Source: Lasiodiplodia sp. COLG20 (Eukaryota > Ascomycota > Dothideomycetes > Botryosphaeriales > Botryosphaeriaceae). From it: a stretch of 64,000 bases of DNA. Below, piece by piece: positions 12,153 through 21,130 of the stretch. The notes under the pieces were generated by a model that saw only the letters and a program-made list of their open reading frames with translations, had not been told where the DNA came from and ran no database searches. Where the stretch lies: the NCBI GenBank assembly GCA_009801085.1, contig VNWV01000006.1:2728001-2792000 (forward strand), read 5' to 3'. Both the position numbers and the translations under genes were made by a program. Each line of letters starts with the position of its first letter. The stretch's first letter is position 1.

Positions 12153-12807
12153 GCTGCTGGTCCAAACGTTTCACTACCCAATGATGCGGGTGTGTGGGGT
12201 TGCTGCGACGCAAAACAAGACTGTTCATTTGACCTTTATCTTCAAGGCAGCCAAGGCACCAGCTTGATTACTCCTGAACATTGCATCCAGATCAGCCTCG
12301 CCTCTTCACCTAAGGGAAGGAAAATCGCTCAACGCTTACAATGCATGCATCGGTCATTGGTCTACATCTGGAATCATCTAACGAGGTGGTGCTGCAAACC
12401 CCGCAGCAGCGACAAGGCTGAAGCACGGCAATGCAGCCTCAGAGGTGGATGATCCAATACTTTCGAACCGCCCCCACCCCCACAATAGCGCCTTCGCGTG
12501 TTCACAGGGCATCAGATTGGTCAAAAATGTCACTATTTGACGCAGAAGATATGTGGTATGAAAAAGAAAAAAAATTCCAAGTGAGATGAGATTGGATGGA
12601 GCCGTTGCGCTTTCCGACCGCCCAAGGCTACTGATGATCCTCTTTTCAGCCTGTCATCATTGCAGCCAGGCAACAACAGATCTCCATTTTTCTCCAACGG
12701 GCGCTTCCCTCATTTTCCCCGCTCAAATAGTAAACCCCTACATTAGAGACCGGCTACACGCGGTCGTCAGTTATCCAACATCACAGTTCCCTACCCCACT
12801 GGGAAAG
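12153..12807. other. Shared divergent promoter, AAA ATPase / DUF7708 gene
   Basis: About 650 bp lies between two divergently transcribed genes and may serve as a common promoter. It holds C-rich and A-rich stretches (for example near 12470 and 12565) but no palindromic operator that I recognise. No CGG-N9/10-CCG site was found here, so it serves as a local control for the proline-cluster motif. Confidence 0.5.
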
Positions 12808-14888
12808 ATGGAGAACATTCCGCAGGACATGCGAAACAGAGACCAAGCCGTGTCCTTCATCGAGAATAGAACCGTGCTTGGCGACATGATCCAGCATGAC
12901 TCTGGCCAGCAGCTGTGGGTGGAAATAGGAGATGATGGACCAAAAGAAAGAAAGTATGCACTCTTGACTCGCTCCTGTCCGTGAGTCCCTGATTCTGATA
13001 CAAACAGGAAGCAAATCTGGGCAGAGGCAACGGCCGAGATGGAAGCCCTGGCAGAAGCTATCGAAAAATATCAAGTCAAAGTGCTGAAGAAACCGGACAA
13101 GAGCGACGTCCGTATGACGGATTGGTCGGCCATGATGCGCCAAGTGCAAGCCGCTGCAACGCTCTACGAGAAGGAACCGATGACAAGCGGGGTCAAAGGT
13201 AAGATCAAGAAGGCGTTGCACAGAATCAGAGACGCCGGTCCCAAGATGGGACATTGGTGCAGTCTGCTCCCGACTGGAGACTACGGTGGCACGATTGCTG
13301 GAGTATTTTCGATATTAGCAACAGTATGCTTTTGAGGAACCCCATCGATGCGGAGCTATACTAATAAGTGTTGTTTAGGCGGCTAGCAAGTCAAGTGAAG
13401 TGCGAGAATGCATTTTCGAGGCCATGCAAGATGTCCCAGAGTACGTTAGGCAAACAGGAGCCTACCTTAAGATCTATGAGATCAACAAATCAGACCAATT
13501 GGAAATAAAGTCTGCTGAGCTTTGCAGATCGATTCTGGTTCTATTCCGTCAGATCATGGTATACTTCAATCAAGGTTCAGCACGTGAGTCGAAACAAACC
13601 TACATTCGATTGTGAGACTAACTACGATAGGGAGGGCATTCCAGTCCATTGCACAGGGCGACTCGTACGAGGACAAGCTACGAAAGAGCAAGCGGGATGT
13701 AGAACGTCTGGCTGAAAATATCCAAAAGGAAGCCCAGCTCCTTGAGCATGAGCGAATCAACGAAGTACTGGGAGAAACAAGGGAACTTGTCTCGAGAGCA
13801 AAGGCCGGAGAAGAAGATACCGTGGCCCTAAAGCAGATGTTCAGTGAAGGAATCATGAAACTGAATGATATGGGAAAGGGGTTTCAGGCACTTTTGGAGA
13901 GCAGCTCGCTCTTCAATCCACGACTCGGAAAAGGTGTGCACCTCTGAAACCGCACCTCAGATGTCGTCTTGGCTAATTCTGAAAAGCACGGGTGCAGGAA
14001 ATCGAGAGTGGAGCAGCCAGCTTTCACACACTCGAGGGTTCCTCCGGCTCAAAGGAGCAGCCCACCCAGGCCGGTATGAATCGTAAGGAAGTACTGAAAA
14101 TTCTCGACTTTGATCGAGGGATAATCAAAGATGATCTGGAGAGCTGTCAAGAACTCCAGTCCACCCTTGATCTTCGAGCTCAAGACGAGGCGTCATGGGT
14201 CATACAATCTGACGAACTTCGACTATGGCTGACTCTACCAGAATCGCGGGATCTACTTATCAACGGTCACCGATCCGATGCGTTAGAGCAACTTTCCCCT
14301 CTGTCCCTGGTTTGCGCTGAGCTCGTCTCGCTCTTCAAAATTGCCAAAGATGCCATCGTTGCTAGCTATTTCTGCGGCCTCCATTCCGACTGCGACCAAG
14401 ATGAGAAAGCCAGCTTCCCAGGGATGTTGACAAGTTTGATCGGGCAGATAGTCCACCAGTCAAAACGTAAGAAATTTGACCTCGACTATTCATGCGTTGA
14501 AATCAACCGCAAAAGGCTCAGTCGGCTCGACCTCAGAGCTCTGAGCAACGTCTTTGGAACGATTGTGCGGCAGCTGCCGAAGGACAAAATTTTCTACTGT
14601 GTCATCGACGGAATCTCGCTCTACGAAGCTATGGACGATTCAGGTGACTCCAGCGATACGATTTACTTTCTGAGGAAATTGTACAAGCTCCTGACGCCGG
14701 CTGTTGAGAGGAATTCCGCCACGATGAAGTTACTGCTGACATGTCCCGGCGAGAGCATGAACATTGGAGACCCTCAATTTGGCTTCTCTATTCAAGCTGA
14801 GGATATACTGGATGTTGATTGCGTGGACGGAGACAGGCAGGGCGTTCTGGAAGTGGAAGAGCTCAGAAGAAGCGTCCGTTCCATTTGA
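12808..14888 (+). CDS. DUF7708-type protein with NACHT-like region lacking a P-loop
   Basis: Five exons (12808-12953, 13008-13323, 13379-13583, 13631-13933, 13987-14888) join in frame to about 623 residues. The first part, from QIWAEATAEMEAL through HWCSLLPTGDYGGTI, VRECIFEAMQDVPEYV and ILVLFRQIMVYFNQGSA, matches the helical DUF7708 domain found ahead of NACHT/ankyrin parts in fungal STAND proteins. A coiled coil follows. Then comes WVIQSDELRLWL, LLINGHRSDALEQLSP, FYCVIDGISLYE and MKLLLTCPGES, which line up with the NACHT-like core of these proteins, but no GxxxxGK[ST] is present. The protein stops with no ankyrin, WD or TPR repeats. A signalling or recognition role is inferred from family context; ATPase activity is unlikely as read. 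The last intron uses GTGTGC with acceptor AAAG at 13986. Confidence 0.75.
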
Positions 14889-15755
14889 GGGTCCGTTTGC
14901 CCCAGTACTGGCGCTCTGGATAACCACGAAAGTCTCTTTCTCCGTTATAAAAGACACTGTGTCGAATCCAGTCTAGTCTGTCTTGACAAAGAATGAGAGT
15001 CAAACAATGAAGACTTTCATGCTATGCGTGATTATCGTTCTAACAACTACTATTCTCTATGCTCAATATCGATCTAAAGATTTTATGCGCCGTAAAATAC
15101 GAATCTCGAGTAGCTGTAGCGTGACTCAATGCTTTGCCTTGTCGGAAGTGAGGCTGAGTGTTCTCCGCTTTCGCTTGAGCCCCCACGCTGCAAGGCCAGC
15201 GCACACGGCTGGAGTAAGATGTGACATGCACTTGCCCAGACGACGCTGACTGCATGCTAGCCCCAACTTTCAGTACCTTTGATGATCTTCAGTGAGACTT
15301 ATCTATCTGCCTGTGTGATCAGTCGTAGATGTGCAATTTTTCTTAGCCGCAGCTGACCGCATAGGATGACTTTATCTTCCATCGCGTGTACACGAGGACT
15401 TGCAGCGCTGCGTACATGAACTGGGGCCGTAGTCTACAAATAGCTTGCACAATTTGTAGACATTATTAATGAGCGACAGTGGTTCTATTTGTTTAGCTTA
15501 GCTAAAGTATATAAGATATCAGCTTTGGCTAGAAGCTGTGTGAACATACCCAAAAGAAAAAGTGACTGGATAACGGGTCGTGGAGACCTACTTGAACATC
15601 TGTAAATTGAAATTCTGAGCTTTTAAATCACACATCCTCAAAGAGGCGACAATCCCCACCATACCACAAATCTACGCGGTGTGCCGCTCAATAGCCCCTG
15701 CCTCTGGGTTCTGCAGCCTCAAGCAGAATGCTCCAACCAACTGAACCCCACTCAC
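14889..15755. other. Intergenic with palindromic patch
   Basis: About 870 bp between the 3' ends of the DUF7708 gene and the downstream SDR. Apart from the palindromes near 15430-15545 (annotated separately), nothing was recognised. Small open frames around 14983-15255 show no motif. Confidence 0.45.
15432..15461. repeat. Perfect 10-bp inverted repeat with neighbouring palindromes
   Basis: GTCTACAAAT (15432-15441) is followed by a 10-nt loop and its exact complement ATTTGTAGAC (15452-15461). Within the next 80 bp lie a TTTAGCT-T-AGCTAAA palindrome, an AGTATATAAGA box and a CAGCTT...AAGCTG pair. Several hairpin-capable sequences are thus packed into about 110 bp. The function is unknown. Confidence 0.6.
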
Positions 15756-16719
15756 TCAGACCTTCTGCTCACTCATCCACTTCTCCGCCTCGCTCTTCCA
15801 CTCCTCCCTCCACCTCGTCAGCGGCGGCCTGCCATTCACCACATCGCCCACACTCCACAGCATGCGCTTCTTATCCGTCTCCTCGCTAACATCGTTATCC
15901 GGGCAGATGATGTAAAACTTGTTCTCCCCCATCTTCTCGTACATGTACGACGCGACCTGCTCCGATGACCACGCGCCGGCGGGCTTCTCCTTAGCGCTGC
16001 CAGGCCCGCCGCCGCTGAGGCCGGTGAAGGTCCAGCCGGGGACGAGCAGGTGGACCGACGTCGAGGGCGCCTCGGTGCGCAGGTCGTAGGCGAGGTGCTC
16101 GGCGAGCGTTTTGACGGCGGCTTTGGATGCGTTGTATGCGGGGTTGCCCGGCGGGTTGGTGATGCCCTGCTTGCTGCCGGTGATGACGATGGCGGAGGGC
16201 TTGTTCGCAGCGGCGGCGGAGCGGATGGCGGGGACGAAGGCGTTGAGGCCGTTGATGACGCCGAAGAGGTTGGTTGCGAGGGTCTGGGGGCGGTGTTAGT
16301 CTGGCCTTTTTTTTTTTTTTTTGGGCGGTGTTAGTCTGGCCTTTTTTTTTTTTTTTTNNNNNNNNNNNNNNTTTTTTGTTAGCACCCACCTTCTCGAAGT
16401 ACTCCGCATCGCCCCAAGTCCCCTTCATCCCCACACCCGCGTTCAACATCAAGAAATCCACATTCCCGCCAAACTTCTCCAGCACGCTGCTCTTCAGCTT
16501 GGCCCACGCCCCAGGCTTCGAGACGTCCGTTTGGTACGTGTCGACCTTGCCCCGTCCAAGGATCTCTTCCGCCTTTGCGAGAGTGTCGGTGTTCCAGTCG
16601 GCGATGGCGACGCGCATGCTGTGCTTGAGGCAGAGCTGGGCAACGGCGAGGCCGATCCCGCTCGCGCCACCCGTGATGAGGGCGGTATTGTTGGCTGCGA
16701 AGACGGAGGTGGGAGACAT
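15756..16719 (-). CDS. Short-chain dehydrogenase/reductase with gap-containing intron
   Basis: An NAD(P)-dependent SDR of about 285 residues in two exons (16390-16719 and 15756-16283). It shows TGGASGIG near residue 17, LNAGVG, and NLFGVINGL after the intron. VITGSKQG supplies the catalytic Ser, PAYNASKAAV gives YxxxK, and VPGWTFTG follows. Both exons are whole multiples of three, and the intron 16284-16389 (GTGGGT...CAG) is phase 0. The intron holds a duplicated unit ending in poly-T and a run of 14 N (16358-16371), so its true length is unknown. The C-terminus (KMLWS-like stretch, RWREEWKSEAEKW) is longer than a minimal SDR and helical. The substrate is unknown; neighbours give no pathway hint. 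Confidence 0.88.
16284..16389 (-). other. Intron with duplicated poly-T unit and assembly gap
   Basis: A unit reading GGGCGGTGTTAGTCTGGCC followed by about 16 T appears twice in a row, and the second copy runs into 14 N. Splice ends are intact. The structure suggests a poorly resolved homopolymer or a tandem duplication at a sequencing break. Confidence 0.8.
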
Positions 16720-17187
16720 TTTGCTGCTGCTGCTTTTCCGTTCAATGCTTGATTGCTGAGGAGGAATCGATGGCGTGCTCAGTATTTAAGACATGATCCG
16801 CCAAGCAGGAAAAAATGAAGGCGGAGGTTGTGGTTTCAGGAAGCTGCGAAGGAGGGGTAGCTTCGCCGGAGATTGAACGGAGTTAGGACAGTAAAGCCGT
16901 ATGATGTCAGGTATGCGGGGCACCGATAGAATGCGACGTTGAATAAAAATCAGTTTGTTCCCGAATCTGGTAACTGGTAACTGATTCAGTATGACTGATT
17001 CAATCATGCTTGTAGACGGCTATCTCACTTCCGAGTTCCGTTTAAGCGCTAATGCAAACGCGGTGCGTCCGCTGCTTAATTCGACACGCAGCACCGTACT
17101 GGAGACTACCTTCACGTAAAAGCAATAGATTGTTTGACACATAGCAACGCATCTAATCGCCGTGGACAATGTCAGAAATGAGGCATT
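16720..17187. other. Intergenic, SDR promoter and HET 3' flank
   Basis: About 470 bp. It includes the leader of the SDR and the 3' flank of the HET gene. No element was recognised beyond a short near-repeat of GTAACTG near 16970. Confidence 0.45.
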
Positions 17188-19116
17188 TCATATTAGCTGG
17201 ATTTGCTTAACCTCCACGCTCTCTTGCTCGGTAAGCTCTCCGTCCATAATCCCATGGACATATGCCTCGCCAACGACAACCCAACGTCCATCTTCCGATT
17301 GTCGTAGGACGAACGGAACGTGAGCGCCCAAGGGGATCCACAAGCAATCCCCTTCGGCAACCTCTTCGGGCCCAATTCCAATAAAGCCCGTCGACGTCCT
17401 GAACGGCTTCCTCTTGTTGAGCTTATACTGCGCGATTCCGGCGTACCTGATAGCCTCGCGACTTCTCGCGCCCCTAAGCAAATCCATATACCCCGTCTTC
17501 AGATCCTCCTGCGCGCGTATCGTCTCATAATTATGCACGAACGCCCGATCCGCGATCGGTGTCCTCCACAGGGCCTCGACAACTTTCTCTGGAGTATCAT
17601 AGACCTCAGTGGGACCGGGCAAGACGACCGACAGCGCCTCCAGCCAGGTAGCGAGGGAGTCAAAGTTCTCGCCGTCCCTGTAGCTGACTTCTCCGACTGA
17701 GAACTTGTCGCCGATGCGCTCGACTGCATCGACACGGATGGCCCACAGCTTCAGCCCGCCCTGCGCGTTGAATGACGAGTCCTCAATGCTCTGCCGCAGG
17801 CCCCCAGACGCCTTGTACGCGCGGCCGGCGCCGCCCCCTCGCACGTTGAGATGCGAGTAGACGGTCAGAGGCTTGGGCAGGTGCGGTGACGCCCAGTCGG
17901 GGACCCAGGAAGGAGTATTCGCGCCTTCCGTTGCCTCGTCGCTCTGCGATGTCGAAGCGGTGATGTTGCAGTGTGACAACGCCTCAAGACCATAGTGTTT
18001 GAGGCATGCCTTGGCCAGATGCATGCGCACGTCTCGCCACGATTTGTCGTAATCGGCGCGCACCTTCAATTCGTAGGCATCGTTAGCTAGGCCGAGCAGG
18101 GCGAAGCAGTAGTCGCGAGGGTCCGACGCCAGCAGGCGCGAGCCGTCCGCATTCCCGCCCAGGAAATACAGGAATTGGCGGAGGGGAGTATCGGTGCCGG
18201 CAAGCACCCAACTGAAGGCGGCGCATGCGACATTCTGGAGCTTCGCGTCGAGGAAAGCCGCAGTGACCATGTACTCAGAGGGGGTGGACGGTCTCCGCGG
18301 CGTGACAATGACGGCATTGAGGTAGTCGCGCAGGCCGCACAGCATCCAGAAGGCCGTGTAGAAGCGGCGCCAGTCAATACGGGCGTCGCCACACAGAAGC
18401 GTCGCGTCTTTGGCCAACGCGACCTCCTGCAGCACCCACACACGGCGGAACCAGTCCCGGGCAAAAAGTGCCGACACGGCATCCAAAGCGCGGCAGCCGT
18501 CGGCACGCAGCAGTGCCAGAACCTCGTCCAAGGCAGCTTGGATGCGGTGCGCTGACGTCTCGGGCCTCGGGGTCTCCTGGAACTGGAACAGCGGCCATGA
18601 ACGCACCCAGTGCTTGGTGCGCGACGTATGCGCGATCGAGTAGACGGTTTCGAGCGTGGCTATGGCGGCGTCGCTGTCGGGCGTGCTGGGCCCCAGCCAG
18701 ACAACGACGCGCGCCGCGCCCCGGTAGATCTGGTCCATCTGGCACACCTGATGCGTTCGCTCCGTAGTGTCATACTGATTGATGCAGATCGAGTCGACCC
18801 ATAGCCAGGTAGGGCTCTGGCGGCGCTGCCGCAGCTCCTCGGCCAGCTGCCGCAGCGCCGCCTCCAGGTTGACCGTGACGTGGAAGGCTTTGCCGTCGAT
18901 CAGGATCGGCCGCGTGGTGCTTGGGTCGCCCCAGACGTACGATAGGGCGCAGTAGTCCAGCTCATCTTCGAGGCTAGCGGTCCGCAGCGTGCAGCTGATG
19001 ATGGGGAGGTAGCCGGCTCCATCGGTCGACTTGGGCACTGGTTGCAGCTTGATCAGGCGGATCTCGTTGTGCCGCGGATTCAGGGACGAGTATCGGAAGC
19101 CATCTTCTGCGGTCAT
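17188..19116 (-). CDS. HET-domain (heterokaryon incompatibility) protein
   Basis: A single uninterrupted frame of 642 residues. HET proteins act in non-self recognition and cell death when incompatible fungal hyphae fuse, although most family members are untested. The N-terminal region carries the HET core in order: EIRLIKLQP, YCALSYVWGDP, an ILIDG strand, WLWVDSICINQ, then MDQIYRGAARVVVWLG. Further conserved stretches are FARDWFRRVWVLQE and DPRDYCFALLGLA. The C-terminal part (for example PSWVPDWASP and YAGIAQY) continues as in HET proteins without a repeat domain. No intron is needed. It sits in the accessory stretch with the DUF7708 and AAA genes. Composition is GC-rich and codon use looks ordinary. 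Confidence 0.92.
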   Translation of the reverse strand: MTAEDGFRYSSLNPRHNEIRLIKLQPVPKSTDGAGYLPIISCTLRTASLEDELDYCALSYVWGDPSTTRPILIDGKAFHVTVNLEAALRQLAEELRQRRQSPTWLWVDSICINQYDTTERTHQVCQMDQIYRGAARVVVWLGPSTPDSDAAIATLETVYSIAHTSRTKHWVRSWPLFQFQETPRPETSAHRIQAALDEVLALLRADGCRALDAVSALFARDWFRRVWVLQEVALAKDATLLCGDARIDWRRFYTAFWMLCGLRDYLNAVIVTPRRPSTPSEYMVTAAFLDAKLQNVACAAFSWVLAGTDTPLRQFLYFLGGNADGSRLLASDPRDYCFALLGLANDAYELKVRADYDKSWRDVRMHLAKACLKHYGLEALSHCNITASTSQSDEATEGANTPSWVPDWASPHLPKPLTVYSHLNVRGGGAGRAYKASGGLRQSIEDSSFNAQGGLKLWAIRVDAVERIGDKFSVGEVSYRDGENFDSLATWLEALSVVLPGPTEVYDTPEKVVEALWRTPIADRAFVHNYETIRAQEDLKTGYMDLLRGARSREAIRYAGIAQYKLNKRKPFRTSTGFIGIGPEEVAEGDCLWIPLGAHVPFVLRQSEDGRWVVVGEAYVHGIMDGELTEQESVEVKQIQLI

Positions 19117-19781
19117 CGCTCTTCTGGGGCGGCGTGGGCGATTTTAGGCTCACAGCGGAGAGCGCGGAGGGAGAGACAGGTGTTCTGACTGGCGGTGGAG
19201 TCGGGCCATGGCTCTCTCGTAAATCGGTGTGCTGCGGAACTAGCACAGGCTGTCGGCACGCCGTGAACTGACCTTCGAAGCTGATGTAACTGTATTCGTG
19301 TGATTCGTCGTGACGAGCAATTGAGCGAGCCCGGAGCAGGCAGACAGTCCGCAAGACGCGTTGTCGTCGTCCAGTCGCGTGTTCCGTGTTCCTGGCCCGT
19401 GCCGCATGCCGTTGCCGTTGCCGCCAAAAAACGCCAACGCCAAGCGGGCCGACCGAGCAAACAAGGGCGGGGTCGTTGAACTGACGACGGCAGGCCCAAG
19501 CTCCCTCGCAGCTTGCTTTCTCGGAAACCCGAACGCGGCCGACGATCCGAGGGTACGTAGTTTGAGGTTTGCTGACACACGACATCACCCGGTTCGCCGC
19601 CAGCACGCGAGCTTGCCCTGCTCCACTCCACCTTCCCATCCCGCCATCCTCCCCCAAACACTACTTGTCTTCCGTCCAATTCCTCCCGTCCTCAATCCTT
19701 CGAGCCTGTGGCCATCAATTGCCCCTCGTTGGAAGCTCAATTGATCGAAACAAAACCAGCAACACGCCACCACCACCACCA
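19117..19781. other. Divergent promoter region, HET / unknown gene
   Basis: About 660 bp between the HET start and the next gene on the plus strand. Open frames cross it on both strands (19113-19679 minus, 19361-19744 plus) but lack family features. The last 100 bp are a C-rich leader ending CACCACCACCACCAATG. Confidence 0.45.
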
Positions 19782-20560
19782 ATGCCGATTCTCAAATCGC
19801 TCCTCACCACGACCGCCGCGGGCGCCGCGGCCATCGCGGGCGGCTGGAAGCTGTACACGCGCGACACGCACTTCGTGCCCTTCTCGCCGACGTCGCCGGC
19901 TTGGGCGTCGTGGGCGCCGCTGCTGAAGCAGCGCAACCCGGGCGACCACCCGCCCGTGTGCGTCGACCACGCCGTGCGCCGCGTGCCGCTGAGCGAGCTC
20001 AAGACGGACGACCTCGAGGCCCTCACCCGCGGCTTCTGCGCCGGCGTCTGGTCGGGGCTCGGCTTCGCCTACCAGCGCCGCTTCCTCGAGAAGAAGTACC
20101 GCGCTCTCGAGGGCCGCGATGACCACCTCTGGGACAGGCACGAGCTCGCCCGCAGCGACTACAAGGTCGGCACCAAGATTGCGGATCATTTCGAGGTGGT
20201 GGAACGCGCGCCGGGGAAGGTGAGGATTTTGGACTCCCCTCTTTCTTTACACACTCCCACTCAATGCGTTCTTGTGCATGTAAAACAATGGTCATGGCTA
20301 ACCGGAGGATGCTCCGTTTGTAGGTGGCTGTCCGCTGTGGTGACTCCCCGCTGAACGCCGGACCCAGGCCGTCGGACGGCATCTTCTCGATGGAGGTGAA
20401 CAAGGACGACAAGTTCGCGACGTTCCACATGAAGAGCTTCTTCTTCAACTCCACACCCGACGGCAAGGTTAAGTCGTCTTTGCCTTGGTGGTTCGAATTC
20501 CTGCACCGCGAGTACGCAAAGCTCTGGATGGAGACGAGCGTGAGGAAGCTGTTGAAGTAA
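19782..20560 (+). CDS. Conserved fungal protein of unknown function
   Basis: Two exons (19782-20219, 20324-20560) joined by a 104-bp phase-0 intron (GTGAGG...TAG) give about 224 residues. I do not recognise a named domain. The N-terminus has a short Ala/Gly-rich hydrophobic segment (LLTTTAAGAAAIAGGW) that could be a signal anchor or mitochondrial presequence. It is followed by charged sequence with LARSDYKVGTKIADHFEV and, after the intron, VAVRCGDSP and FSMEVNKDDKFATFHMKSFFFNS. The ending is LPWWFEFLHREYAKLWMETSVRKLLK. The tight leader, clear splice joints and non-repetitive composition support a real gene. Downstream it converges with the Zn2Cys6 gene. Confidence 0.8.
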
Positions 20561-21130
20561 AGTTTGGATGGAAAACCTACTCCAAGAGGGGTCTGTGTAT
20601 TGTGTGTGGTCCAAGTGTAAAAAAGCAGTTGGGCTTGAAGGGCGTCGGGACGACGATCCTGTCTTCGTAAGATATCCAGCATTGAGGATCGTTTTTTGCT
20701 TGCTCTGTTCGAATGGGAAATGTGCTTCCACTTCAAATGGTTACTCTGCGGCATCAGAACGACTGCATTTTGTCCGAGATTGGTTCGCTAAGTTCTGACA
20801 CAGCGGGTATAATCACCATGGACAATTGGAGTTGACAGGGAAGTAAAAGTTTTGTTGGTTGGTGCGCAAAAGCATCAGATAAGAGCTCTCTTTTCTCTCA
20901 ATACTTGACTATACAACGGAGGTGGGTTCCGTACATACTAACCATTACATCGTGAATTTCGTCCATGGAACATCTACAGAGAAGCTTTCGTCGTAACAAG
21001 ACCTTTAGTTTCGTTAGAAACAAGAAGCTCCATCGCTTGCCCCAGATCAAGGCACTTCCAACACCCTACTCTATCCGTATCATGTACCTTCACTGGACAG
21101 ATCATCTACAGACACCCTTGGTGCCGAACC
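20561..21130. other. Intergenic between convergent genes
   Basis: About 570 bp of 3' flanking sequence between the unknown gene and the Zn2Cys6 regulator. Nothing was recognised. Confidence 0.5.
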
